NCBI RefSeq assembly: GCF_028283785.1
Contig: NZ_JAPWKB010000020.1
Location: 1 to 64,000, forward strand
Direction of reading: 5' to 3'
Length of the DNA: 64,000 bases
From: Paraburkholderia sp.
GTDB lineage: Bacteria > Pseudomonadota > Gammaproteobacteria > Burkholderiales > Burkholderiaceae
How positions within the stretch are numbered: position 1 is the stretch's first letter; each line of letters opens with the position of its first letter. A program made the position numbers and the translations under genes. Shown here one piece after another: positions 35,061 through 43,322 of this stretch. The notes beneath the pieces were generated by a model. That model had not been told where the DNA came from. It saw only the letters and a program-made list of their open reading frames with translations, and ran no database searches.

Positions 35061-35801
35061 TCAGCTTGCCGGGGCTGGCTCGCACGCCACCGGCGCTTGC
35101 TGCCGCGCGCCGCTGAACAGAACGTAGCGCGGTGCGTGCGGATGCGTGTCCGCCGCCGCGCCGAAGTGCGCGACGATGTACGGTCGCCGGTCGCCGCACC
35201 GGATGCGCGGCGGCTCATCCGGGTCGTGCGGGTCGTGCCGCCCGTCGCGCGCTGCGGACGGGTTCCGCTCGCGCGCGGGCACGATCCGCAACGCTTTCAG
35301 ACGCAACGGCGTGTCGGGCACCACGACCACCAGATCCGGATGTCGCGGCGTCGACAGATTCTTTTGCGGCACCGATTCATCGAAGATCGAGAACAGCCGG
35401 CACATCCCGACGACAGGCATCACGCCCGGCGCACGCTGCGCCCACGCAGCGGCGTGACCGGGCAGCACGAACGCGGCTTGCGGCGCGGCGTCGATAAACA
35501 CCGGCGTGGTTCCGTCGGGTTGCGCAGGCACGAGCAACAGCGTGGCGAGACCCTGGTGCGCGATCTGCGACACGCGGTAGGACGTGCCGACGTAGTCGTT
35601 CATCGACGCCAGCGCGGCGATGAAATGCTGCGCCTCGATGTCCACGTCCACGAGTGCGTCGCCGCGCAGGGCGGGGTTGATATGCCGGTAGCTGCCGTCG
35701 ATAAAACCGGCGACCGGATGGGACAGCATTGCGTTCGAATGTCGTGCGAGTGCGTCGACGCGCTGGCGATCGATCGGGCTCGGCCCGCGAGAAAGAGTCA
35801 T
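35061..35801 (-). CDS. Candidate T3SS-associated protein with ADP-ribosyltransferase-like pattern
   Basis: A 246-residue soluble protein with no signal peptide and no firmly recognised domain. The segment FIDGSYRHINPALRG recalls the IN..LRG motif at the start of R-S-E mono-ADP-ribosyltransferase domains, and GTSYRVSQI falls where the catalytic YRG arginine would be. A later VVVVPDTPLRLKAL resembles the EVLLPPGTxFRV strand, but the ExE glutamates are absent (Asp-Leu-Val in that place) and no STS motif is clear. It could be an inactive or very divergent enzyme, or unrelated. It lies next to a type III secretion cluster. ATG 35801 is chosen; a TTG at 35852 would extend it. Confidence 0.5.
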   Translation of the reverse strand: MTLSRGPSPIDRQRVDALARHSNAMLSHPVAGFIDGSYRHINPALRGDALVDVDIEAQHFIAALASMNDYVGTSYRVSQIAHQGLATLLLVPAQPDGTTPVFIDAAPQAAFVLPGHAAAWAQRAPGVMPVVGMCRLFSIFDESVPQKNLSTPRHPDLVVVVPDTPLRLKALRIVPARERNPSAARDGRHDPHDPDEPPRIRCGDRRPYIVAHFGAAADTHPHAPRYVLFSGARQQAPVACEPAPAS

Positions 35802-35954
35802 TGCCTGGTCGAGGAATAAGTCGAAGAAAAGGTCGCGGAAAGCGTCGAACAAGATCGACGAGAAACAGCGGGCCTTGGAGCAGGGCGGCCGCGCCGCCCT
35901 GGACCCGCACCGGCCGTTGCGCGGCCGGCCGGTCTTATCGCGCCGTCACGCGGT

Positions 35955-36311
35955 TCAGCTGCTGGAACTGCCGCTGCTGCTGGCCGCGCTGGGCGCGCCG
36001 GAGGCGGCGCCACCCGCGCCGCCCAACAGGCCGGTGACCATGTCGAGCACCGGCGCGACCACCGACGAGACAGCGGACACGATCGACTTCACCACGTCCA
36101 TGATCTGGCTCATCGCTTCCATGCCGCCGCCTTTCTTGCCCTGACCGCCCGCGCCGCCGGCAGCGTGTTCGCCACCACCCGCCGCGCCGGCGTCGGGACT
36201 GTGAATCTGCGGCGACGCGCTGGCGCCCGCGCCCGCGTCGGTCTGCGTGTTGGCGGACGTGCTCATGTCGAATGACGCGCCGCTGCCCATACCGTCGATT
36301 GCATCTGTCAT
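35955..36311 (-). CDS. Gly/Ala/Ser-rich harpin-like protein
   Basis: A 118-residue acidic, glycine-rich protein without cysteine or signal peptide. A single amphipathic or hydrophobic helix (MEAMSQIMDVVKSIVSAVSS, then VVAPVLDMVTGLLGG) sits in a Gly/Ala/Ser-rich background and the chain ends in a Ser run. This composition is typical of harpins and other type III helper proteins secreted through the needle. AGGAT precedes the ATG. It is adjacent to the secretion cluster; harpin function is inference from composition and location. Confidence 0.55.
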   Translation of the reverse strand: MTDAIDGMGSGASFDMSTSANTQTDAGAGASASPQIHSPDAGAAGGGEHAAGGAGGQGKKGGGMEAMSQIMDVVKSIVSAVSSVVAPVLDMVTGLLGGAGGAASGAPSAASSSGSSSS

Positions 36312-36390
36312 TGTCGGATCCTGTTTAATCGGGAATTAATCTTTACAGTTTCTCGGGAACGCAAGTTGAAAAATGAATAATGTGGGCTGC

Positions 36391-36726
36391 TTATCCTCCC
36401 TGATCGGCGAAGTGATTATTGGGGAGTGGCTCCGGGTCGATGGTCGTCATATCGATCCGGTATTTCTGTTCCAGAACCTGAGTCACGCAGATGATCCTGA
36501 TCAATGACGTGAAGTTGCAGATGGTTTCCTGCGTCATATCAATTTCAAGAGACCACTTTGAAATCAGCTTCCCAACTGTCAGCGATTCCTGGCGGGCTAT
36601 TTCCTCAATGATTCGCCAATAAATCTCCTCGAGTCGCAAACATGTTGCAAATCCATTAACCCGGATAGAACGCAATTTGGGACGCGTGAGTCGCGGAGAA
36701 AAGTTGCAGTACTGTGTGGTCCTCAT
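36391..36726 (-). CDS. Ribbon-helix-helix domain protein
   Basis: A 111-residue protein. The segment KLRSIRVNGFATCLRLEEIYW, followed by RIIEEIARQESLTVGKLISK, matches the RHH_4 family of ribbon-helix-helix proteins, which form dimeric DNA-binding domains. The remainder (NFTSLIRIICVTQVLEQKYR) is helical. It reads away from the secretion operon, across an AT-rich divergent region, and is itself AT-richer than its neighbours. It is a candidate regulator of the locus (inference). Confidence 0.72.
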   Translation of the reverse strand: MRTTQYCNFSPRLTRPKLRSIRVNGFATCLRLEEIYWRIIEEIARQESLTVGKLISKWSLEIDMTQETICNFTSLIRIICVTQVLEQKYRIDMTTIDPEPLPNNHFADQGG

Positions 36727-37150
36727 TGGAGCCCGAGCCGCCGGGCGTTGCGCCGCGCAGCGGCGAGCACGACCTGAACGCCTGAAGCGGCGTGACGCGG
36801 CGTCGGGACATATCTGAAGCGCCGGCGTGAATGGAGCGAGTCGTTTGTCATGGTGGGTTTAAATCGATTTGTCGATTGATCAATCCTGATCTGCATAAAA
36901 ACAGATGGGTCGTACAGTTGTATGACGCACAAAACCCTGTGTTTTTCCTTATTTATAGATAAGCGGAAGATGCGACCGGTCATTTTAAAAACCCGATTTG
37001 TTGATGTTTTTATGTATTTCGATACACGAATGCCGGCAGTGCAAATTCTGCCAGGATATTTATCGCTGTATTAAATCTGTATCACCTTGCATTTTTCGAT
37101 GGAATTAAATTTCTCCTCCATGCAGTCAATGAACGAGGCGGAAACTTTTA
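36727..37150. promoter_or_regulatory. AT-rich divergent region upstream of the T3SS operon
   Basis: 424 bases without a convincing gene; the small minus-strand ORF at 36723-36983 is weak. From about 36860 to 37120 the sequence is strikingly AT-rich compared with the rest of the window, as expected for a silenced or regulated virulence promoter. An inverted repeat GGCAG-N8-CTGCC lies at 37035-37052. I find no PIP or hrpII box. Confidence 0.45.
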
Positions 37151-39211
37151 ATGCTCAGGAAGCGGCGCAACGACCCAATCGACCGGATGAACAACAGCGG
37201 CCTGCCGCGCCTGACGGCGTGTCCGGCGCAGGCTGCGGCGCGGCATCTCGCGATGGCGTTCGGCGTCGCATCGATGGCGGGGCTGATCTCCGTCGCCGAT
37301 GCCGCGACGCCGGTGTGGCAGGGCGCGCCGGTTCACTACGCGGTGCACGGTGCGCCGCTGTCCGATGTATTGCGCGATGTGCTGGCCGTCGAAGGCATGA
37401 GCGTCGATATCGGTCGCGGTGTGAAGGGCGCGGTCAACGGCCGGTTCGACGACACGCCGGGGAATGTCTTCACGCAACTGGTGGAGGCGTACGGGCTCGT
37501 CTGGTATTTCGACGGCAAGGTGATGCACATCGGCACCGCGTCCGATGTCCGCAGCCGCGTGATTCCGTTCGCGCCGATGACCCGCGAAGCGGTCGCGGTC
37601 TTGCTGCGCAACCTCGATCTCGACGACGCACGCTTGCCGGTCCGGTATTCGGCAACCACGGTCAGGGTCGCGGGGCCGTCGAAATTCGTCGATGCGGTCG
37701 CGGAAGCGATCGACAAGGCACAGCGGCAAGCCACCGTCGAGCCGTCGTACGACGAGACCGCGATCCGCGTGTTTCCGTTGCGCTATGCGCAGGCGCAGGA
37801 CATTCACTACACGGTCGGCGCGCAGGAGCAGACGATGCCCGGCGTCGCGTCGCTGCTGCGCCGCTTGATGTCGGATACGTGGAAGTCCGCCGCGCCGCTC
37901 GCGCTGCGCTCACGCGCCGACACCCGTGCCGACGTTCGTGCCGACGCCCGCGCGGCACGCGGCGGGCCGCCACCGCTGCCGGGTTTGCTCGGTCTCGGTC
38001 TGGGCGGTGCGCCCGTGCCGCTGCCCGGCAACGACGCGGATAGCAGCACGGAAAGCGACCCCGACAGCGCAGCCGCGACCGCGCAACCCGCCGCGACCCA
38101 GGCACGCCGCAACATCGTCGCCGATCAGCGGACCAATTCGGTGGTCATCAGCGATCTCGTGTCGATGATGCCGAACTACGAGCGCGCAATCGCGATGCTC
38201 GATCAGCCGCAGGAACTGGTCGAAATCGACGCCGTGGTGATCGACGTGGCGTCGAATGCATCGCGCACGCTCGGCGTGCGGTGGGGCGGCGCGGACGGAC
38301 GCATCAATGTGGCGTCGGGCGCGGCCGCGGCGCCGTCGGGTTTCGGTGCGCCGGATCTGCTGATGCCCGCCAGCGCGATGGCCGGCCTGAACCTCGCCAC
38401 ACTCGTCGGCAATTCGGCGCGCTATCTGTTCGCGCAGATCCAGGCGCTGGAGGCGGCGGGTCAGGCGCGGGTGCTGTCGCGGCCGCAGGTGTTGACGCTG
38501 AACAACATGGAGGCGGCGCTGACGTCGCGCAGTTCGGTGTATGTGCGCGTCGCGGGCAACGAAGCCGTGGACCTGTTCAACATCGATACGGGGCTGACGC
38601 TGAAGGTGACGCCGGGCGTCGAATCGGGTGGCGATCCGCGCCGCAATATCCGGCTCAACATCCAGATCGAAGACGGCGCGTTCAGCTCGGCGATGGTCGT
38701 CGACGGCATTCCGAAGGTGGACCGGCATTCGGTCGTCACGCAGGCGATCGTGCGCGACGGCGACAGTCTGCTGATCGGCGGCTATCAGTACGAACGCAGC
38801 GAGAGCAGCACGTCGAAGGTGCCGGTGCTGGGCGACGTGCCGTACCTCGGCGCGCTGTTCCGCGATACCGAAACCCGACGCGAGCGCCTCGAACGGCTGA
38901 TCGTGATTACGCCGCGCATCAAGCGGATTCCGGACGACGCGGCGCAGTTCCGTGCGGCAGACGATGGAACCGCGACCGAAATCGACGCATCGCTGCATGC
39001 GTTGGTGCGACCCGCCGTGACCCTTGCATCGCCGATGCCCGTGACGTTGCCGGCGATGGCTGCACCGGTGGGGGCATCAACGCCAGCACCATCACCATCA
39101 CCATCACCATCACCATCACCAGACGCAACAACACCCGCACCGCGACCGGCGATACGCGATGCGCTGTTGCCGGTTCACAGCATGCCGTGGGAGCGCCGCT
39201 ATGACCGATGA
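37151..39211 (+). CDS. sctC: Type III secretion secretin SctC
   Basis: A 686-residue outer-membrane secretin. A signal-like hydrophobic segment (LAMAFGVASMAGLISVADA) is followed by N0-type (VHGAPLSDVLRDVLAVEGM) and N1/N3 ring domains (NIVADQRTNSVVISDLVSMM). The secretin core contains VLSRPQVLTLNNMEAALTSR, then VPVLGDVPYLGALFRD and RLIVITPRI. The C-terminal extension includes a Pro-Ser repeat. It is the first gene of the structural operon. The start may be 37151 or the ATG at 37187; neither has an ideal ribosome-binding site. Its end overlaps sctD by 11 bases. Confidence 0.92.
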   Translation: MLRKRRNDPIDRMNNSGLPRLTACPAQAAARHLAMAFGVASMAGLISVADAATPVWQGAPVHYAVHGAPLSDVLRDVLAVEGMSVDIGRGVKGAVNGRFDDTPGNVFTQLVEAYGLVWYFDGKVMHIGTASDVRSRVIPFAPMTREAVAVLLRNLDLDDARLPVRYSATTVRVAGPSKFVDAVAEAIDKAQRQATVEPSYDETAIRVFPLRYAQAQDIHYTVGAQEQTMPGVASLLRRLMSDTWKSAAPLALRSRADTRADVRADARAARGGPPPLPGLLGLGLGGAPVPLPGNDADSSTESDPDSAAATAQPAATQARRNIVADQRTNSVVISDLVSMMPNYERAIAMLDQPQELVEIDAVVIDVASNASRTLGVRWGGADGRINVASGAAAAPSGFGAPDLLMPASAMAGLNLATLVGNSARYLFAQIQALEAAGQARVLSRPQVLTLNNMEAALTSRSSVYVRVAGNEAVDLFNIDTGLTLKVTPGVESGGDPRRNIRLNIQIEDGAFSSAMVVDGIPKVDRHSVVTQAIVRDGDSLLIGGYQYERSESSTSKVPVLGDVPYLGALFRDTETRRERLERLIVITPRIKRIPDDAAQFRAADDGTATEIDASLHALVRPAVTLASPMPVTLPAMAAPVGASTPAPSPSPSPSPSPDATTPAPRPAIRDALLPVHSMPWERRYDR
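39089..39118 (+). repeat. Hexanucleotide tandem repeat CCATCA x5 in sctC
   Basis: Five perfect CCATCA copies, preceded by one CCAGCA variant, encode an alternating Pro-Ser run in the C-terminal tail of the secretin. Slippage would add or remove Pro-Ser pairs without changing frame. Confidence 0.88.
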
Positions 39212-40304
39212 CGCATCGATCGTCGTCATCGACGGCGTACACACCGGCGCAAGCGTGCCGCTAGTCGCGGGCAAGCCGCTACGCATCGGCAGCGGCAGCG
39301 ACGCCGACCTGATGGTGATCGACGACGGTGTCGAAGCGCTGCACGTCACCGTCGAGTTGCAACGCGACGCGCTCGCACTGCTCGCGCATCACCCGAACGT
39401 CACCGTGTTCGGCCAGCGCGTGACGCCGCAGCGGCGCACGTTGCTCGCACGCGGCGCGACGTTTTCGCTGGGCGCCGTGACCTTCCAGTTCCGTGGCGGC
39501 GATCCGTTTGCCGCGTCGAGCGCGGCGCTCGCCCGCGATGCCGGGCGCGCGTATCTGCTGCGCCACGCACCGCTCGCTTATCTGACGCGGCGCTGGCGCG
39601 ATGCACCGCGCGTGTCGAAAGCGGTCGTACTCGCGGCGCCGCTCGTCTGCGGGCTGATTGCGTGCATCGCGTCGATGTGGTCGCATCCCGCGCCGTCCGC
39701 CGCGCCGCGCGACGACCGGTTCCGTTTCGTCGCGACGCATCCCGACGTGAAGTCCGGCGCGATCGTCTACGACGGTTATGTGCAGTCAGGCGCCGATCTG
39801 TCCGCGCTGACGGCGAGCGCATGGAGCCGCCATCGCGCGCCGGTGATGCGCGTGATCGTGCTGACGCAACTGCACGACCAGGTCGGCGAATTCCTCGCGC
39901 GCTATTACCGCGGCGTCGCGTTACGCGACGGCGAGCCGGGCGTATTCATCGCGCACCTGCCGGACGCGAGCGGGTTCGTGTCGGCGGAATCGTGGGATTA
40001 CGCACGGGTGACACGTCTCGCGCGCGCCGAGATCGACGGCTTGCGCCGCCTCGATTTTCCCGGTCACGCGCAAGACGGCGAACGCGTGCGCGTGCCGCTC
40101 GATGCACTGGGTCTGAACCTGCTCGCGAGCCGTCACGCGACGTGGCTGACCGATGCGCAGGGCGTCCGCTATTTCACCGGCGCACGCCTGCCGGTCGGGC
40201 GGATCGCGCGGCTGTCGCGCTGCGCGGCGGATGTCGTGCGCGACGACGGATCGATCTACGAATTCTTTCTGGATGCCGCCGATGCGCCGCGAACCTGCCC
40301 ATAA
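39201..40304 (+). CDS. sctD: T3SS inner-membrane ring protein SctD
   Basis: A 367-residue protein. Residues 1 to about 95 form a cytoplasmic FHA-like domain (GASVPLVAGKPLRIGSGSDA). One membrane helix lies around 133-155 (KAVVLAAPLVCGLIACIASM). The periplasmic domain follows, with ring-building modules. Position directly after the secretin is typical. The ATG at 39201 lies inside the end of sctC; the ORF from 39159 has an unrelated leader. Confidence 0.86.
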   Translation: MTDDASIVVIDGVHTGASVPLVAGKPLRIGSGSDADLMVIDDGVEALHVTVELQRDALALLAHHPNVTVFGQRVTPQRRTLLARGATFSLGAVTFQFRGGDPFAASSAALARDAGRAYLLRHAPLAYLTRRWRDAPRVSKAVVLAAPLVCGLIACIASMWSHPAPSAAPRDDRFRFVATHPDVKSGAIVYDGYVQSGADLSALTASAWSRHRAPVMRVIVLTQLHDQVGEFLARYYRGVALRDGEPGVFIAHLPDASGFVSAESWDYARVTRLARAEIDGLRRLDFPGHAQDGERVRVPLDALGLNLLASRHATWLTDAQGVRYFTGARLPVGRIARLSRCAADVVRDDGSIYEFFLDAADAPRTCP

Positions 40305-40554
40305 AAGCACGCTCGGCGCGTGCGCCGATCTGCCGCTCGAAGCGCAACTCGCCGGTCCCGGCAGCGCCGGACGCGACGCGCTGCTCGCGCGCCTCGCCGC
40401 TGAAATCGGCTGTGCGAACGACGCGCTCGCGACGGCATCGCCCGCGTCGAAAAGAGAACTGATCCTGCTGGTCGAGTGTTTGCGCGCGGCTCGGCTGGTG
40501 GTGCAACGAAGCGTCGGCTTCACACACGCGCGCAATCAAAACAGTAAGGAGTGA
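40282..40554 (+). CDS. Putative YscE/SsaE-type needle co-chaperone
   Basis: A 90-residue helical protein. Size, position between sctD and the needle-like gene, and the two-helix pattern (GRDALLARLAAEIGCANDAL and KRELILLVECLRAARLVVQ) fit the YscE/EscE/SsaE family, which keeps needle subunits monomeric. The start may be ATG 40273 or 40282; it overlaps the sctD 3' end in another frame. Its stop is three bases before the next ATG. Confidence 0.58.
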   Translation: MRREPAHKSTLGACADLPLEAQLAGPGSAGRDALLARLAAEIGCANDALATASPASKRELILLVECLRAARLVVQRSVGFTHARNQNSKE

Positions 40555-40557
40555 ACC

Positions 40558-40881
40558 ATGACCACCGTCAACACGACGATGTCGCCGAACACGGCAACCG
40601 AGTTGGGCGGCACCACCGCCAACAGTTCGGTGACTGGGGAATCGGGCGGGATGTCGTCGCAGAAGGTCAGCGAAGTCCTCGCGAAGATCCTCGCGGCGCA
40701 AAACCGCGACTTCGAGCGAAAGCTGGCAGCTGCCGAAGCCGCGCCCGACAAGCAGAAGAACGTCGAAATGATCAAGGTCCAGCAGGCGATGGGCTCGGTC
40801 AACGTCACGCAGAGCACGGCGACCGCGTGCGTGCAGGGCATGACCGACGCGCAGAAGGAGACTGCACGCGCGTCGCGCTGA
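40558..40881 (+). CDS. sctF: Putative divergent T3SS needle protein
   Basis: A 107-residue protein without cysteine near the N-terminus or any signal peptide. The segment KNVEMIKVQQAMGSVNVTQS resembles the needle-family region around the conserved Pro/Gln turn (for example PExMIKxQ in SsaG), and the rest is helical. It is longer than usual (70-85 residues) because of a Thr/Ser/Gly-rich N-terminus. The location behind the YscE-like gene supports the call. Sequence resemblance alone is weak, so a regulator or another secreted helical protein remains possible. Confidence 0.48.
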   Translation: MTTVNTTMSPNTATELGGTTANSSVTGESGGMSSQKVSEVLAKILAAQNRDFERKLAAAEAAPDKQKNVEMIKVQQAMGSVNVTQSTATACVQGMTDAQKETARASR

Positions 40882-40923
40882 CGCTGCCGCCGGCGAGCGC
40901 CAGAGGGCCGCGAGCCGCGACCC

Positions 40924-41499
40924 TTGACTCCCTTCAACGCGTCGGCGCTGTCAGGCCTTGACGCATTCAACGAGGACGAAGACGTCCGCGCGGCGTCTTC
41001 GGAAACCATGCCGATGCACGACGACACCCTGGAACTGCTGATTTCGATCGGCCACACCGCGCGCGTCTTCCGGCGCTTCGACGAGGCGCGTTACCTGTTC
41101 GAGCGGCTCGCGCTGCTGTATCCGCAGCGCGCTTTTCCGTATCTCGGACTGGGACTCGTCGAACTCGATCGCGCGAACTATCGGGCTGCGGCGCAGCGCT
41201 TCGGCCATGCGGTCGAGGTTGCGCCGGACAGCGCGCTGGCGCGCGCGTGGCTCGGCGTCTGCCTGGTCTTCGACGGGCACTACGCGCGCGGCGCGCGCCT
41301 GCTGGCGACGGCCGTCGACAGCGACGAGCCGGGCGCGGCGCCGATGGCGGCGGCGTTTCTCGATCTGCCCGAATGCGCGCCGTACCGCGCCGCCGTGAAC
41401 GCGGCAAATGCAACCAACGCGGCGAACGCGGCAAACGTCGTCCGCGCGGCGGTTGCCTTTTCCACCCTGAAACGACTGACCCTTCGAGGCGGCCATTGA
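40924..41499 (+). CDS. TPR protein, YscG-like needle chaperone candidate
   Basis: A protein with about three tetratricopeptide-like helix pairs (GHTARVFRRFDEARYLFERL, PQRAFPYLGLGLVELDRANY, then SALARAWLGVCLVFDGHYAR). Together with the small protein upstream it would form the YscE-YscG type chaperone pair for the needle. The C-terminus carries an Ala/Asn run. The start is uncertain: TTG 40924 keeps a coding-like third-position GC pattern, whereas ATG 41008 would give 163 residues. The stop is immediately before sctI. Confidence 0.62.
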   Translation: MTPFNASALSGLDAFNEDEDVRAASSETMPMHDDTLELLISIGHTARVFRRFDEARYLFERLALLYPQRAFPYLGLGLVELDRANYRAAAQRFGHAVEVAPDSALARAWLGVCLVFDGHYARGARLLATAVDSDEPGAAPMAAAFLDLPECAPYRAAVNAANATNAANAANVVRAAVAFSTLKRLTLRGGH

Positions 41500-41500
41500 T

Positions 41501-41848
41501 ATGTTGCAACTTCCGATGACACCGATTCCGGCACCTACCGGCGCCGCGCTCCCGGCGACCGCTTTCGCCTCACCGTCCGCCGCGCCGTCCACCGCGCTTC
41601 TCGCGGACGAAGCAGGCCCGACGCCTTCGCTGGTCGAGCGTCTGCTGACGCATGCGCAGACCCTGCAGGACACGTCGGCGCAAACGCTGAATACGCGCTT
41701 CGGGCAGATCGGCACCGGCCGCATGTCCACCGTCGATATGTTGCGTCTGCAAGGCGAGATGGGCACGTTCGCCGTGCAGGTGCAGATGACGGTGCGCATC
41801 GCCGACGAGGTCGGCCGCGCGATCCAGACGCTGTCGCAGCGAAACTGA
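41501..41848 (+). CDS. sctI: T3SS inner rod protein SctI
   Basis: A 115-residue protein. The C-terminal half has the rod signature (STVDMLRLQGEMGTFAVQVQ, then MTVRIADEVGRAIQTLSQRN); the N-terminal half is Ala/Pro-rich and disordered, as usual. SctI anchors the needle in the basal body. Its stop shares a base with the sctJ start (TGATG). Confidence 0.82.
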   Translation: MLQLPMTPIPAPTGAALPATAFASPSAAPSTALLADEAGPTPSLVERLLTHAQTLQDTSAQTLNTRFGQIGTGRMSTVDMLRLQGEMGTFAVQVQMTVRIADEVGRAIQTLSQRN

Positions 41849-42747
41849 TGCGCCGCGCCCTGATCCTGCTGCCGTCCGTGCTGCTCCTCGCCGGTTGCAG
41901 AACCTCGCTGTTCGAAGGCCTGGACGAGGACCAGGCCAACCGCATCGTCGCGGCGCTGAGTCATCACGGCATCAGCGGCTACAAGGAGCGCAACCCCGAT
42001 CGCACATGGAATATCTCCGTCGACGACGGCGACGCGGTGGTCGCCACCGAACTCGCCAGTGCGTATGCGTTGCCACGCGGCGGTCACGCGAATCTCGGCG
42101 AACTGTTCAGCCGCCAGGGACTGATTTCCAGTCCCGAAGAAGATCGGGTGCGTTACGTGTACGGGCTGTCGCAGGAACTGTCCGAGACGCTCGAAAAGAT
42201 CGACGGTGTGCTGCTCGCGCGCGTGCATCTCGTGCTGCCCGAAAAAGATCCGATGGACCCGGCGCAGAACACGCTGCCGTCGGCGTCCGTGATGATGCGC
42301 TATCGCAGCGACTACAACCTCGAACCGATGCGCGACCGGATTCGCGCGCTGGTGGCCGGCAGCGTCGAAGGGCTGACGCCGGAGCGGGTCTCGCTGACGC
42401 TGCTCGCGGTGACGCCGGTGCTGTCGTTTCCCGATGCCTGCGCGCGTGCCGCCGATGTCGATAGCGCCGCAGGCGGCGTGGTCGCCACCGCATGCCGGTC
42501 CGACCGTCCGCAAGGACCGTCGCGCGTCACCGGAACGCTGGTCGTGCTCACGCTGATGGTGCTGCTCGTGTCCAGCTTTACGTGGTTGTGGCGCTCGGAG
42601 ACGCGTGCGTGGTTCGAACGCAAAACCCGCCGTCGCGAGCCGTCGCGCGAGGCCGGCAAAACCGGGCCGGACGCAGCCGATCCGGCCGCTTCACCCACCG
42701 CTGCGGATGCGTCCGCGTCCGCGTACCGCACTGGAGACGACGCATGA
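41848..42747 (+). CDS. sctJ: T3SS inner-membrane lipoprotein SctJ
   Basis: A 299-residue lipoprotein. The lipobox LLAGC places the lipidated Cys at residue 17. The YscJ/FliF ring domain follows, with LSHHGISGYKERNPDRTW, LFSRQGLISSPEEDRVRYVY and RVHLVLPEKDP. One C-terminal membrane helix (GTLVVLTLMVLLVSSFTWLW) precedes a basic tail. It builds the periplasmic MS-like ring with SctD. Confidence 0.95.
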   Translation: MRRALILLPSVLLLAGCRTSLFEGLDEDQANRIVAALSHHGISGYKERNPDRTWNISVDDGDAVVATELASAYALPRGGHANLGELFSRQGLISSPEEDRVRYVYGLSQELSETLEKIDGVLLARVHLVLPEKDPMDPAQNTLPSASVMMRYRSDYNLEPMRDRIRALVAGSVEGLTPERVSLTLLAVTPVLSFPDACARAADVDSAAGGVVATACRSDRPQGPSRVTGTLVVLTLMVLLVSSFTWLWRSETRAWFERKTRRREPSREAGKTGPDAADPAASPTAADASASAYRTGDDA

Positions 42748-43322
42748 CGTCCCCCCGTTTTTGCGCGCCCGGCGACTGGGCGCATCACAGTTGGCTCGAC
42801 GACGGCCGTCCGCTGCGTGACGAGCGCGCGGCCCGCGCGGCGCACGCGAGTCTGTTCGGCCGCTATCCGCAATTGACCCGGCTAAGTTCCACCGCCGATG
42901 TGCCGCCGATGCTGCCGGGCTGGCCCCGGCCTGCGTGCGCGCGCTTGTGCCGCGTGGTGGCGGCGCTCGGCTTTGCCAACGCGATGCGCCGGGTGGTGAC
43001 GGCCGATTCGCGCGCGGCATTCGCGGCGGGCGTCGCGCCGCATCTGCTCGCGGCGATTCAACGGCATCCGCGTGCCGCCGACGCCGATCTGTGCATCGCG
43101 CCGGGGGTGTCGCTGGATAGCCGGTTCGGGATGACCGCGTTCGGCCTCGCGGTAGCGATACGGGCGGCCGCGCACGACGGTCATGCGTTCTGGTGGCGTC
43201 TGCGTTTGCCGCGCGCGGTGTCGGACGCGGCGGCGGTGTATCGCATCGACGGATTGCCGGTGCAGGTGGCGCGCGCGCTGGTGACCGATGCGATGCGGCT
43301 GATGGGGAGCTTGCCATGCTGA
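42744..43322 (+). CDS. sctK: T3SS sorting-platform protein SctK
   Basis: A 192-residue soluble protein placed between sctJ and sctL, exactly where SctK (YscK/PrgH-pod adaptor) occurs. Sequence similarity in this family is low; the helical, Ala/Arg-rich body and LPGWPRPACARLCRVVAALG are consistent with it. GGAG lies seven bases before the ATG. It overlaps sctL by seven bases. Confidence 0.68.
   Translation: MTSPRFCAPGDWAHHSWLDDGRPLRDERAARAAHASLFGRYPQLTRLSSTADVPPMLPGWPRPACARLCRVVAALGFANAMRRVVTADSRAAFAAGVAPHLLAAIQRHPRAADADLCIAPGVSLDSRFGMTAFGLAVAIRAAAHDGHAFWWRLRLPRAVSDAAAVYRIDGLPVQVARALVTDAMRLMGSLPC

Noticed and set aside
36723..36983. An 86-residue minus-strand ORF overlapping the RHH gene start by ATGA
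   Set aside because: Weak ribosome-binding site, no recognisable domain and an Arg-rich frame. The overlap is suggestive but not enough.
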